Shown here piece after piece: positions 41,397 to 49,590 of a stretch of DNA of 64,000 nucleotides. The position numbers were made by a program, and so were the translations under genes. The DNA lies in contig NZ_CP044543.1 in the NCBI RefSeq assembly GCF_008932115.1, forward strand, positions 3,416,501 through 3,480,500, given 5' to 3'. Position 1 is the first letter of the stretch, and each line of letters opens with the position of its first letter. The stretch comes from Bradyrhizobium betae. Lineage in GTDB: Bacteria > Pseudomonadota > Alphaproteobacteria > Rhizobiales > Xanthobacteraceae. The notes below the pieces were generated by a model, which searched no databases, was not told the DNA's origin, and saw nothing but the letters and a program-made list of their open reading frames with translations.

Positions 41397-42169
41397 TGCA
41401 ACTCAGGCGCTTGAATGAAGAAGGAATCTTGCAGTTCGGCGACTGGATTGCCGGGGGAGCCAGCGGAGCGCTTCCCCTGCATCTCCTGACCAGTCCGGAA
41501 ACTTCGGCGCCGCTCGGCGCTGCGATCATTGCGGAAAAATTCGTATTCAAGGACAGGTATGAGTTCGGAAAATATCTGAACACACTGCTCGCGTCGTTGG
41601 AGCCCGCATCGCTCGCGCGTGATCGCGGTCTCTGGACGGCGCTCGCCCTCCTCTGGTTTGACCAGCTTTGTCCGCCTGACGGTAACGGCCATCGCAAGCC
41701 TGAAAAGGAGTACAGGTACATTCTATCGAGGGATTTTCGGCATTACTACCGACAGCTCGTGCGGTCGGCGTGGCAGACTGTCCATCAGCATGGAGAAGAT
41801 GCGCGGCTATTTCTGCTCGCGTCCAGGGAAGAGGACGATCGCCTCGGCCGTCACGGAGATATCTTGGAACAGCTGGGAAGCCGTCAGTTTCTCGTCGGGA
41901 GCCGCCGGACCATTGCCGAAGCCAGCAGGCTCTACTGTGACCCTGTGACGGGGCGGCCGCGAAGGGGCGTAACCGGCGGCAAGAATACCGGTGGAAGCGT
42001 CCGCCGGCTTGCAGCGGTCATGCAGCAGTTTGATCTGACTTTCGATTCCGAGAACATGGCGTCGGGCAGTCTTCTGGCGCTGCTGCCAAAGGAGTTCGCG
42101 AAGTGGAAAAGCGCGCCGAAAGCAGCGGCGGCGAAGGGTGTTGTGACGGCGGCAGCCGCGCAGCCGTAA
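41393..42169 (+). CDS. 258-aa fourth gene of the GHKL cassette, unknown
   Basis: Overlaps the third gene by four bases (ATGA). Mostly helical. Distinct segments are FVFKDRYEFGKYLNTLLASL, ALALLWFDQLCPP, EYRYILSRDFRHYYRQLVRS and FLVGSRRTIAEASRLYCD, with a Gly-rich loop (GVTGGKNTGGSVRRL). It resembles what I remember of DUF6339-like proteins seen near restriction genes, but I cannot confirm this. The RHYYRQ and SRRT segments with many Arg suggest a nucleic-acid or ATPase-partner surface. No nuclease signature is certain. Confidence 0.7.
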   Translation: MMQLRRLNEEGILQFGDWIAGGASGALPLHLLTSPETSAPLGAAIIAEKFVFKDRYEFGKYLNTLLASLEPASLARDRGLWTALALLWFDQLCPPDGNGHRKPEKEYRYILSRDFRHYYRQLVRSAWQTVHQHGEDARLFLLASREEDDRLGRHGDILEQLGSRQFLVGSRRTIAEASRLYCDPVTGRPRRGVTGGKNTGGSVRRLAAVMQQFDLTFDSENMASGSLLALLPKEFAKWKSAPKAAAAKGVVTAAAAQP

Positions 42170-42490
42170 TGACGTGCTAAGGCGCTCCAAAGTCCATGGC
42201 GGCTCCTCTGCTCCCGCAAGTTTGGTGTAGCTGTCGCGCCAACGCCGGGCGGTCTGAACGCGAACGTGCGGGTAGTGCGTGCCGGGGGAGCGCGTACAGC
42301 TCGCTGCTAAAGACCGCCGGCATTCGCTCTCCAACAATAATTCTCGTCCGCGCCTGGATAGGGAATCAAGGTGCACCGGTCCAACACCGCCATCGGGCGC
42401 CCGGAGCAGCAGAGCCGGGTGGTCCACAATGCGGCTCCTGCAGATGCTGGACAGCCGCCTTTAGCCGCGACGAAAAGCTAGGACGACGAC
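42170..42490. other. Spacer between the two convergent defence operons
   Basis: 321 bases without a supportable gene. GC content steps down to the right as the restriction genes begin. No clear terminator hairpin with T run is seen on either side. Confidence 0.5.
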
Positions 42491-43723
42491 TTAGCGTTGG
42501 GCCTTTTCCACCAGATTGACAAACTCGCATAGCGCTAGGAGATATCCTTGCTGAGCCGGTTTGTAGGTTTCATGGAGATTCTTGGGTAGGACGAGCTGCA
42601 ATGATTTGGTGCGCATCTCCGACGTTTGATTCTCCGAGATTCCTGGCTCCAGTGTCAAAAGATGCTTCCTTTTGATCCGGTTCGCTTCAGTCAAAACCTG
42701 ACGCCAGCGGTCCTTACAAGTTGACTTCGCTCCCAACATCATGAGACGATTCGCAGAAAAGGCTGATGACGCATATTCTTTTGCACCCGGAAAGAGAAAG
42801 TCGGGCTTATTGTTATTCTCAGTCCTTACCCCTCTTTCGAATTTGAGCTTTCTCGCTGTAAAAATGGCGGCGAGATGATTTTCGAGTGCCGACCCGGCTC
42901 GTGACTTGCGTCGGTTCTGAACGCTCAAGGAAAATTTGATGAAACCCTCAACATCGGCCTGCTTGCCTGACATAAAGCCGTTGGCCAGTCGCTCCGATAC
43001 AATGTGCCGTTCCAAGGTGCGGAATAGCCTTTCCTCGAATTCGATCCATGTCGTGAGAGCATGATCGGGATCGTCTCGAACGCTTGTCTCGGGAGCGTGC
43101 TTTCTCGCGAATTCGGAGAACAGGCTTGTCGAGGGAAATTTGGAGCCAAACTTTTTTAGGATCGCTTCGAGCCACTCGTCCTCAGTGATAATAGCTTCTA
43201 TCTCGATCAGCTCGAGAATATAGCGGGCGGTAAAGGACAATTCCTGACCACGCTCTCGACGCAGGTCACGCTTGTTATCGCCGAAACGATCGCCAGTCGC
43301 GTGCAGGCCGAAGAGCCAGCAAAGTTGTTGCTCAATTGCGCTGCCCGCGGCGCAACTCATCGCCAATAGTGGACCAGCTTTCGGCTTGCAAAAGAAGAGT
43401 GTGTCTCCAGCTCGTGCCTTACGAACCACTTCCTCCGCTGTGGCCGGATAATAGAGCCGATATTCGGGTTCTCGGTGAGGCTGGTTCTTTCGGCTGTTAT
43501 ACCAAGTGCCGTCGAGTTCGAGCCTGAGCGGCGGTTCGTCATCATCCAAACGAATGTACGTAACGTCGATCTTCTTTTTGGTATCGGGTGAGCCAAGAAA
43601 CTCGCGGAAGGCGTCAACGCCTTGGTATTCGTGACCACGGGAAGTCTCTGGGTCAACTTCGGTCGCAGCCAACGTCTTTGCGGCGACACCTACGAAATAC
43701 TCCGAAAGATACCCCCGCTTCAT
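42491..43723 (-). CDS. EcoRII-type type II restriction endonuclease
   Basis: 410 aa, close to EcoRII length. N-terminal effector/DNA-binding domain (about 1-170) and C-terminal PD-(D/E)XK catalytic domain: SRAGSALENHL (E281), NKPDFLFPGAKEY (P307-D308) and LMMLGAKSTCKDRWRQVL (K333, then the conserved CKDRWRQ). KHLLTLEPGIS and SLQLVLP continue the family pattern. EcoRII-family enzymes cut before CCWGG and need two sites. The partner Dcm-like methylase here makes CCWGG the expected target. ATGA overlap with vsr. Lower GC than the housekeeping genes. Confidence 0.88.
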   Translation of the reverse strand: MKRGYLSEYFVGVAAKTLAATEVDPETSRGHEYQGVDAFREFLGSPDTKKKIDVTYIRLDDDEPPLRLELDGTWYNSRKNQPHREPEYRLYYPATAEEVVRKARAGDTLFFCKPKAGPLLAMSCAAGSAIEQQLCWLFGLHATGDRFGDNKRDLRRERGQELSFTARYILELIEIEAIITEDEWLEAILKKFGSKFPSTSLFSEFARKHAPETSVRDDPDHALTTWIEFEERLFRTLERHIVSERLANGFMSGKQADVEGFIKFSLSVQNRRKSRAGSALENHLAAIFTARKLKFERGVRTENNNKPDFLFPGAKEYASSAFSANRLMMLGAKSTCKDRWRQVLTEANRIKRKHLLTLEPGISENQTSEMRTKSLQLVLPKNLHETYKPAQQGYLLALCEFVNLVEKAQR

Positions 43724-44181
43724 CTTCCACGTGCTCCCAGTAGCTCATACGAGCGTCGCTTTGAACGAAGCCAGCTTGAACATCGATCAAGGAGCAAGTC
43801 GACAGGCATGGCCTCGCGTCCCTTGAGGCCGCATTCCCAAATAACGCAGTAGCGCCAACCGGCGTCCTTGATGGCGACAATTGCGTTACGATCTACTTGT
43901 TGATTGCGGTTGATCTTCTTTTGCCAGAAGTCTCGTCGCGTACTTGGCAATTTGAACAAATGACAACAATGGCCGTGCCAGAAGCAACCGTGGACGAATA
44001 TCACGGCGCGATGCTTGGGAAACACCAGGTCCGGCCTTCCCGGCAGACGATTGTCGTGCAGAACATAACGAAAGCCCCTTGCATGAAGACCTCGCCGGAT
44101 AATCAATTCTGGCTTCGTATTCTTGCCCCGGATGCCGGCCATCATCCGGCTTCGCACCGCGGGTGATACGACATCAACCAT
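43720..44181 (-). CDS. vsr: Very short patch repair endonuclease
   Basis: About 153 aa from the ATG at 44181; a TTG two codons earlier is possible. Nicks 5' of T in T:G mismatches made by deamination of 5-methylcytosine in Dcm sites. Landmarks: RSRMMAGIRGKNTKPELIIR, the catalytic Asp in LPGRPDLVFP, FVHGCFWHGHCC with zinc Cys/His, and KINRNQQVDRNA. It overlaps the methylase gene upstream and the endonuclease gene downstream, so all three are coupled. Confidence 0.93.
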   Translation of the reverse strand: MVDVVSPAVRSRMMAGIRGKNTKPELIIRRGLHARGFRYVLHDNRLPGRPDLVFPKHRAVIFVHGCFWHGHCCHLFKLPSTRRDFWQKKINRNQQVDRNAIVAIKDAGWRYCVIWECGLKGREAMPVDLLLDRCSSWLRSKRRSYELLGARGR

Positions 44182-45436
44182 AGACAAACGCTCGATCTGA
44201 TTCCTTCACAAAGGGCAATTCCGATTGCTGCGTCGCCTTGCGATGTGACCGATTTTCGACCGCAGCCAGAATGTGAGGCTTCATCAACTGAGCGATTGCC
44301 GCGACGACAGGCACTACCACAGCGTTCCCGAATTGCCTGTACGCTTGGGTGTCTGAAACAGGGATCCGATATTCCGACCCGTCCACGTGACGGAAGCCCA
44401 TGAGCCTTGCGCACTCGCGTGGCGTCAAGCGACGCGGCCGGTTGCCTTGTTGGGCAATCAAGACTTCTGAACCGTCCTTGAAGTATCTGGCTGAAAGAGT
44501 GCGGGCGACATCATTTGGACCGAACAGGCTGTAGCCGAATCCGTTGCCTTTCGACTCGTGCTTTTCCTTGTACCCCTTCAGATATCTCCAGAGATGCGCA
44601 GTCAGCGTATATTTTGGGTCGACTGCTCCATTAGGGTCTAAAATCGAACCAAGTTTCGGCCCTTCTTCAGGAATGACGAGTCGATCAAAATCGAAATTGC
44701 TTTCGGTCTTGAACCCTACAATGAAAATGCGTTCGCGTTTCTGGGGGACCCAAGGAGCAGAGCTGACGACACGATGATGAATTTCGTAGCCCAGCTCGTT
44801 TCTGAGGACATTCACAATAGTCGCAAAGGTGCGCCCCTTGTCGTGCCGCTGGAGGTTCTTCACGTTTTCCAGCAAGAAGACCGAAGGCTTATGGTGCGCG
44901 ATGATCTGCGCGAGATCAAAAAACAGTGTGCCCTGCGTGTCGCAAAGAAATCCGTGCGGACGCCCTAGTGCGTTTTTCTTGGAGACGCCGGCAATCGAGA
45001 ACGGTTGGCAGGGGAAGCCAGCGAGCAGCACATCATGCGCTGGTATCTGTGCCGGGTCCATTGAATATTCCCTGATGTCTCCGGCGATCGGATGGTCGCT
45101 GCCAAAGTTTTCGCGGTACGTGATTTGGCTATACTTGTCCCACTCGGACGTGAATACACACTGCCCCCCGATCGCATCGAAGCCGATCCTCAGGCCGCCG
45201 ATACCTGCGAACAGATCGATGAACCTGAACGTGGCCGGTCGTCGACGTTTTTCGGGTATCCTTGCCAAGTACTCTTGAAGCCATTTCAAGGCGATCGGAG
45301 AAGGACGAGAATCGCCGCTCTCATATCGAATGACGGTCCGCTCCGTGACGCCGAGGAGACTGGCTGTCTCGACCCGTGATAATCCCGTCTTCAGTCGAAG
45401 AGCTTCGAATTCGACTGAGTGATGCGAGCGGGGCAT
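44174..45436 (-). CDS. dcm: DNA (cytosine-5) methyltransferase, Dcm/M.EcoRII-like, with N-terminal HTH
   Basis: 420 aa. Residues about 12-60 are a Cro/C1-type HTH (LSRVETASLLGVTERTVIRY). The methylase domain follows: FIDLFAGIGGLRIGFDAIGG (SAM binding), FPCQPFSIAG with catalytic C143, ENVKNL (ENV motif), PQKRERIFIVGF (QxRxR), target-recognition region, then RRLTPRECARLMGF and QFGNAVVVPV. Strong likeness to E. coli Dcm indicates CCWGG. N-terminal HTH domains of M.EcoRII/M.SsoII relatives repress their own promoter, so self-control is likely. First gene of dcm-vsr-R. Confidence 0.93.
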   Translation of the reverse strand: MPRSHHSVEFEALRLKTGLSRVETASLLGVTERTVIRYESGDSRPSPIALKWLQEYLARIPEKRRRPATFRFIDLFAGIGGLRIGFDAIGGQCVFTSEWDKYSQITYRENFGSDHPIAGDIREYSMDPAQIPAHDVLLAGFPCQPFSIAGVSKKNALGRPHGFLCDTQGTLFFDLAQIIAHHKPSVFLLENVKNLQRHDKGRTFATIVNVLRNELGYEIHHRVVSSAPWVPQKRERIFIVGFKTESNFDFDRLVIPEEGPKLGSILDPNGAVDPKYTLTAHLWRYLKGYKEKHESKGNGFGYSLFGPNDVARTLSARYFKDGSEVLIAQQGNRPRRLTPRECARLMGFRHVDGSEYRIPVSDTQAYRQFGNAVVVPVVAAIAQLMKPHILAAVENRSHRKATQQSELPFVKESDRAFVYG

Positions 45437-45565
45437 GGCTTTTCATCCTGGGACAATCAACTGACAGCTTGTCATCGATTCGTCCCAGAATGTATAGTTG
45501 TTCACGGTATGTTCCGTCAAGCCAGCTTGGCCACCGAGCTACCTGATCCAGCCCTCCCCTAACCC

Positions 45566-45625
45566 ATTGATCTTGCAATTCCCGTCTACGATGCATGGGG
45601 TTGTTTTCGAATTTTTGTCGTCCGG
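45566..45625. repeat. Dispersed repeat copy B (60 bp)
   Basis: Begins ttgatcttgca, contains tgcatggggttgttttcg and ends tccgg. It is clearly similar to copy C at 46021-46081 over the whole length and shares the core with copy A at 14051-14073. Confidence 0.65.
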
Positions 45626-46020
45626 CCCCCGGGTGTTACGGTGACAGTGCACTAAACTGAACTGTTTGGTGGCGAAAGTCCGGGCAATCAAAAGGTCCGA
45701 ACTAGCGTCGACCGTGCCACTCTGTCGCCCTCGGGAGGCCGGCGAGAACTCTGCCGATCCGAACGCGGCCGGCGGCGACACGCGGACGGCCGGATCAGAC
45801 GGGAAGCAACGTATTTCGGAATTTTGGCATAGTGCCACTGTTTTGCCCGACGAGTCAAGCGACGGGCGATGTCATCCGAAACTCGCCGCGACGACGATCG
45901 CCGCTTGTCGCTGCCGACCGCCAAAGGGCGCCTGGAAGCCCGGCCGGAGCGTCGGCCATCGCGCGATCCAGCACCGATGCAGACCAATAATCACTCCATG
46001 CGCATCGACTCGCCTAAGTC

Positions 46021-46081
46021 GTTGATCTTGCAGCCGCCGTCTACTGTGCATGGGGTTGTTTTCGACATTTGTGTTATCCGG
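46021..46081. repeat. Dispersed repeat copy C (61 bp)
   Basis: Same order of words as copy B: ttgatcttgca, ccgtctac, tgcatggggttgttttcg, tccgg. B and C are in direct orientation and bracket about 400 bases. Confidence 0.65.
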
Positions 46082-46184
46082 TCGCCGAATGCTCCCGCAA
46101 AGCAGTGCCAGCTTGAACCTGCTACCGCTACGGTCCGACCAACAGCATCCCGCCAGCCGGCTGGGAGCGAGGTAATTCACGACG

Positions 46185-47456
46185 ATGTTCGACAAGACCT
46201 ACCGGCAGCGCCTCGAAGCTGATCTGGCGCAATGGGAGGCCGATGGCGTGATCGCGCCGGCGGCTGCGCTCTCCATCCGCAATGCGCTGCCGCCGCTGGC
46301 GCCCGGCATCAACATCGCGGTGGTCGTCGGCATCGTCGGCGGGCTGCTGATCGCCGCCGCCTTCCTGGCCTTCGTCGCGGCGCACTGGACCGAGATCGCG
46401 CGGCTGGCGCGGTTCGCGATCCTGCTCGCAGGGATGGTCGTCGCAGGCACCCTCGGGGCTTGGTTCGCAGCGTCCGGCCGCGATGTTCTGGCCGATCTCT
46501 GCGCCAGCATCGGCGCCATCATCTTCGGCGCCGGCATCGCGCTGGTCGGCCAGATGTATCATCTCGGCGACGACTTCGCCGGCGGCATGCTGCTGTGGTC
46601 GATCGGAGCGTTCGCCACGGCGCTGCTGACTGGCTCGCGCGGCGCGCTCGCGGTCGGCCTCGTGGCCGCCTGCATCTGGAGCTGCATGCGCATCTATGAT
46701 GCGCCGGATGTGCTGCATCTTCTGTTCGTGATGGTCTGGCTGATCGCCGCCGCGCTTGCGCTGGCGTGGAATTCCCGCGTCGCCGCCCACCTCGTCGCGC
46801 TGGCCGTGCTGCCGTGGTGGATCGCGACGTCGGTTCGCTTCGACCTCGACGGCGCCCAGCCGTCCTTCGTGCTCGCGAACGGCGCGGCCCTGCTGTTCGG
46901 TGCCGGGCTCGCGATCGCGGCTGCGCCGTCGCCGCGGACGCTCCGGCTCGGGAGCGTTCTGTCGATCTACGGCGCGTTTGCGCTGGCCGTGGTCGCTTTC
47001 CTGGAGGTGACGACGGTCGACGACCTCTTCCGCTTCCGGACCGGCACCGAGTCAGCCCAGCCGTTGTGGGCGATCCTGTGCGGGGCTGCGGGCGTGATCC
47101 TCGCCCTCGCGTCCGCCGCGCTCACCAGGCGCGCCGGTGAAGTTCTGGCGGGATGTTCGATCGGGCTCGTCCTGCTCGCGCCGCCGATCTGGCCGGCCTC
47201 CGCGGCCGGCGAGCCCTGGTTCGCCTATGCCGCGCTGCTCTGCGCCATGCTGTGCCTCGTCGTCTCCGGCATGCTCGATGATGTCCGTCCGCGCATCGTC
47301 GCCGGCTGGCTCGGCATCGCCGGCGTCATCGCTGCTATCACCTGGGCGGTGAAGGGCTCGCTGCTGCGCCGCTCGGCCTTCCTTGCCGCGGCCGGCATCG
47401 TCGCCGTCGTGTTTGCCACCGCGCTCAATCGCGCGTTGCCGAGGGCTGAGCGATGA
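46185..47456 (+). CDS. DUF2157 membrane protein
   Basis: 423 aa. Soluble N-terminal part (about 1-40, YRQRLEADLAQWEADGVI), then about twelve membrane helices, starting with INIAVVVGIVGGLLIAAAFL and AHWTEIARLARFAILLAGM. This N-terminal DUF2157 pattern is characteristic. Its ATGA end overlaps the next gene, which encodes a GDYXXLXY protein; the two families usually occur together. Function unknown; probably an inner-membrane complex. Confidence 0.85.
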   Translation: MFDKTYRQRLEADLAQWEADGVIAPAAALSIRNALPPLAPGINIAVVVGIVGGLLIAAAFLAFVAAHWTEIARLARFAILLAGMVVAGTLGAWFAASGRDVLADLCASIGAIIFGAGIALVGQMYHLGDDFAGGMLLWSIGAFATALLTGSRGALAVGLVAACIWSCMRIYDAPDVLHLLFVMVWLIAAALALAWNSRVAAHLVALAVLPWWIATSVRFDLDGAQPSFVLANGAALLFGAGLAIAAAPSPRTLRLGSVLSIYGAFALAVVAFLEVTTVDDLFRFRTGTESAQPLWAILCGAAGVILALASAALTRRAGEVLAGCSIGLVLLAPPIWPASAAGEPWFAYAALLCAMLCLVVSGMLDDVRPRIVAGWLGIAGVIAAITWAVKGSLLRRSAFLAAAGIVAVVFATALNRALPRAER

Positions 47457-48055
47457 ACGAGATGATCGCATCCGTCGCAAGGCTCTGGCAGCGCATCCCG
47501 AAAGCCGTGCTGTTCGGCGCCGCCATCCTGCTGCAATGCCTGCTGCTGGTCCTGATGGTCGCCGATCGCATGCAGATCCTGCGCGAGGGACGTGAGGTGA
47601 CCCTGCAGACGCAGCCGGTCGATCCGCGCGATCTCCTGCGCGGCGACTATGTCGTGCTCCGCTACGACATCTCGCAACTGCCGGCAGGCGCGCTCGCCGG
47701 CACGCCGGCCCCCGAGCGCAAGCCAATCGTGTTCGTCAAGCTCGCGCCCAATGCCAATGGGCTTTACGAGGCCGTCTCGGTGCATGCCGCGCCTGTCGCG
47801 GTCACGGCTCCTGAAGTGCTGATCCGCGGCCGCGTCAATTATTCCTGCGGGTCCGGTCGCACCTTCTGCGACAAGCTGACGATCAAATACGGGCTCGAAA
47901 GCTATTTCGTGCCCGAAGGCGAGGGCAAGACGCTCGAGCAGGCCCGCAACCAGCAGAAGCTGCGGGTCGTCGCCTCCGTGCTTCCCTCAGGCCGCGCCGC
48001 CATCAAGCGCCTGCTGCTCGACGGCGAACCGGTGTATGAGGAGCCGTTGTACTAG
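47453..48055 (+). CDS. GDYXXLXY-motif protein
   Basis: 200 aa. One N-terminal membrane helix (about 18-38), then a periplasmic domain with LQTQPVDPRDLLRGDYVVLRY, which holds the family name motif GDYVVLRY. Later YSCGSGRTFCDKLTIKYGLE has two Cys that may pair. Coupled to the DUF2157 gene by a four-base overlap. Role unknown. Confidence 0.87.
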   Translation: MNEMIASVARLWQRIPKAVLFGAAILLQCLLLVLMVADRMQILREGREVTLQTQPVDPRDLLRGDYVVLRYDISQLPAGALAGTPAPERKPIVFVKLAPNANGLYEAVSVHAAPVAVTAPEVLIRGRVNYSCGSGRTFCDKLTIKYGLESYFVPEGEGKTLEQARNQQKLRVVASVLPSGRAAIKRLLLDGEPVYEEPLY

Positions 48056-48062
48056 CGGCCGT

Positions 48063-49481
48063 TCATTTCGGCCGCGTCTTCAACGCCCGCCGCAGCACGT
48101 CCCACATCCGCGGGTCGTTCATGTGCGCGACGTTGAAGCGCATGAACTCCGCCGCAGTCTGCGCCACGCTGAACACGTTGCCCGGTGCCAGCACCACGTC
48201 CTCTTCGAGCGCCGTGCGCGCCAAAGCCGTGGCGTCCTGTCCGCCGGTGAGGCGGCACCAGAGGAAGAATCCGCCGCGCGGCATCAACCACGGCTCGATG
48301 CCAAGCGCCTGAAGCCTACGCGCCACGTCGCGACGCGTGCGTGTGAGCTTTTGCCGGAGCTCGTCCATGTGCTTGCGATAGCTGCCGCCGGCCAGCACGT
48401 TGGCGATGATCTCGGTCGCAACCGGACTCGGGCCGCCGAAGCTGGTTGCGACCTGGAGGTCGACGAGGTGCTCGACCCAGTCGGCGCGCGCCGCGATGTA
48501 GCCGCAGCGCACCGAGGCGGACAGCGTCTTGGAGAAGCTGCCGATACGGATCACGCGGTTCAATCCGTCGAGCGCGGCCAGGCGCGGCGAGCGCTCCGGC
48601 TCGAAGTCGCCGAAAATGTCGTCCTCGACGATGGTGAGGTCGTGCGCGGCGGCCGCGGTCAGGAGCCGGTGCGCGATCTGGAGCGACAGCGTCGCGCCGG
48701 TCGGGTTGTGCAGCGCTGAATTGGTGATGTAGAGCCGCGGCCTCTCATCACGAAGGATCTGCTCGAAGCGCGCGACATCCGGGCCGGACGGCGTGTAGGG
48801 CACGCTGACGATTCTGGCCTGATGCGCCCGCAGCAATGCCCGAAAATTGAAGTAGCAGGGATCGTCGACCAGCACCGTGTCGCCGGGGCGGAGCAGGAAG
48901 CGGCAGATCAAATCGGTGGCCTGCGTGCCCGATCCCGTCAGCATCAGCTGGTTGATCGAGGCCTCGATCCCGTCCTCGGCGAGGCGGGCAAGCAGCAGCC
49001 GGCGCAATGCGAGGGAGCCGGATGTCGAGCCGTAGTTGGTCAGCACGCCGGCATCGCTGCGGGCCAGCGCGCGCGTGGCGCGACGCAGCGCTTCCTCCGG
49101 CATCCTCGCCGGTGGCAGCCAGCCGCAACCGGGCTTTGGCACCGCCGCGTCGGTGTCGAGCGATTGCCTGGAGACCCAGAACGGATCGACCGCCCGGTCG
49201 CGGCGCGGTTCGACTTCGGTCAGTGCCAGCGGCGGCGTAACGGTTGGCGAGACATAGAAGCCCGAGCCGCGGCGGGCGCGGATCAGGCCCTCCGCGGCGA
49301 GGCGATCATAGGCTTCGACCACCGTGGAGGGCGAAACCTTCAGCGTCGCAGCCAGGCTGCGGATCGAGGGCAGGCGGTCACCGGCGCTGAGCGCGCGACC
49401 GGCGACCTTGGCGCGGATCGCGCTCATCACGTCGATGGTCCGCGTTCCGCCTCGGCCTCTGGTTTGCGTCTCGCCGTCCAA
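48063..49481 (-). CDS. MocR-type GntR/aminotransferase transcriptional regulator
   Basis: 472 aa from a TTG at 49481 with GGAAGG upstream; the longer frame would overlap the divergent transporter. N-terminal GntR winged helix (about 15-80, RLPSIRSLAATLKVSPSTVVEAYDRLAAEGLI) and a C-terminal fold-type I aminotransferase domain (about 110-465) with the PLP Lys in GSFSKTLSASVRCGY and NPTG near NSALHNPTGATLS. MocR proteins sense PLP or an amino compound and usually control the divergent gene, here an EamA transporter. Confidence 0.9.
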   Translation of the reverse strand: MDGETQTRGRGGTRTIDVMSAIRAKVAGRALSAGDRLPSIRSLAATLKVSPSTVVEAYDRLAAEGLIRARRGSGFYVSPTVTPPLALTEVEPRRDRAVDPFWVSRQSLDTDAAVPKPGCGWLPPARMPEEALRRATRALARSDAGVLTNYGSTSGSLALRRLLLARLAEDGIEASINQLMLTGSGTQATDLICRFLLRPGDTVLVDDPCYFNFRALLRAHQARIVSVPYTPSGPDVARFEQILRDERPRLYITNSALHNPTGATLSLQIAHRLLTAAAAHDLTIVEDDIFGDFEPERSPRLAALDGLNRVIRIGSFSKTLSASVRCGYIAARADWVEHLVDLQVATSFGGPSPVATEIIANVLAGGSYRKHMDELRQKLTRTRRDVARRLQALGIEPWLMPRGGFFLWCRLTGGQDATALARTALEEDVVLAPGNVFSVAQTAAEFMRFNVAHMNDPRMWDVLRRALKTRPK

Positions 49482-49590
49482 AGTGTGTGCCCTTCCATAC
49501 CCATACAGTTTTGCCAGATTGTATTGAATTGTCGCTGGTCCCGCCATCGCCGAAGCCCGACTATCGCGTCTCAAAAAGATCGGGACGGAC
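49482..49590. promoter_or_regulatory. Divergent mocR-eamA control region
   Basis: 109 bases shared by both promoters. The AT-richer segment 49498-49535 has tacagttttgcc and agattgtattg words, likely promoter and MocR contact sites. No exact operator can be fixed by eye. Confidence 0.45.

Larger units (their letters stand above)
45437..46184. other. Gene-poor right flank of the accessory region
   Basis: About 750 bases; all open frames look like shadows. It holds the dcm promoter at its left end, two copies of the 60-bp dispersed repeat and, between them, GC-rich sequence that looks like decayed DNA. No integrase and no copy of the tRNA-Ser 3' end is visible. Confidence 0.55.

Noticed and set aside
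45666..46025. Plus- and minus-strand open frames between repeat copies B and C
   Set aside because: No ribosome-binding site, no domain, Arg/Ser-rich composition as expected for decayed GC-rich DNA.
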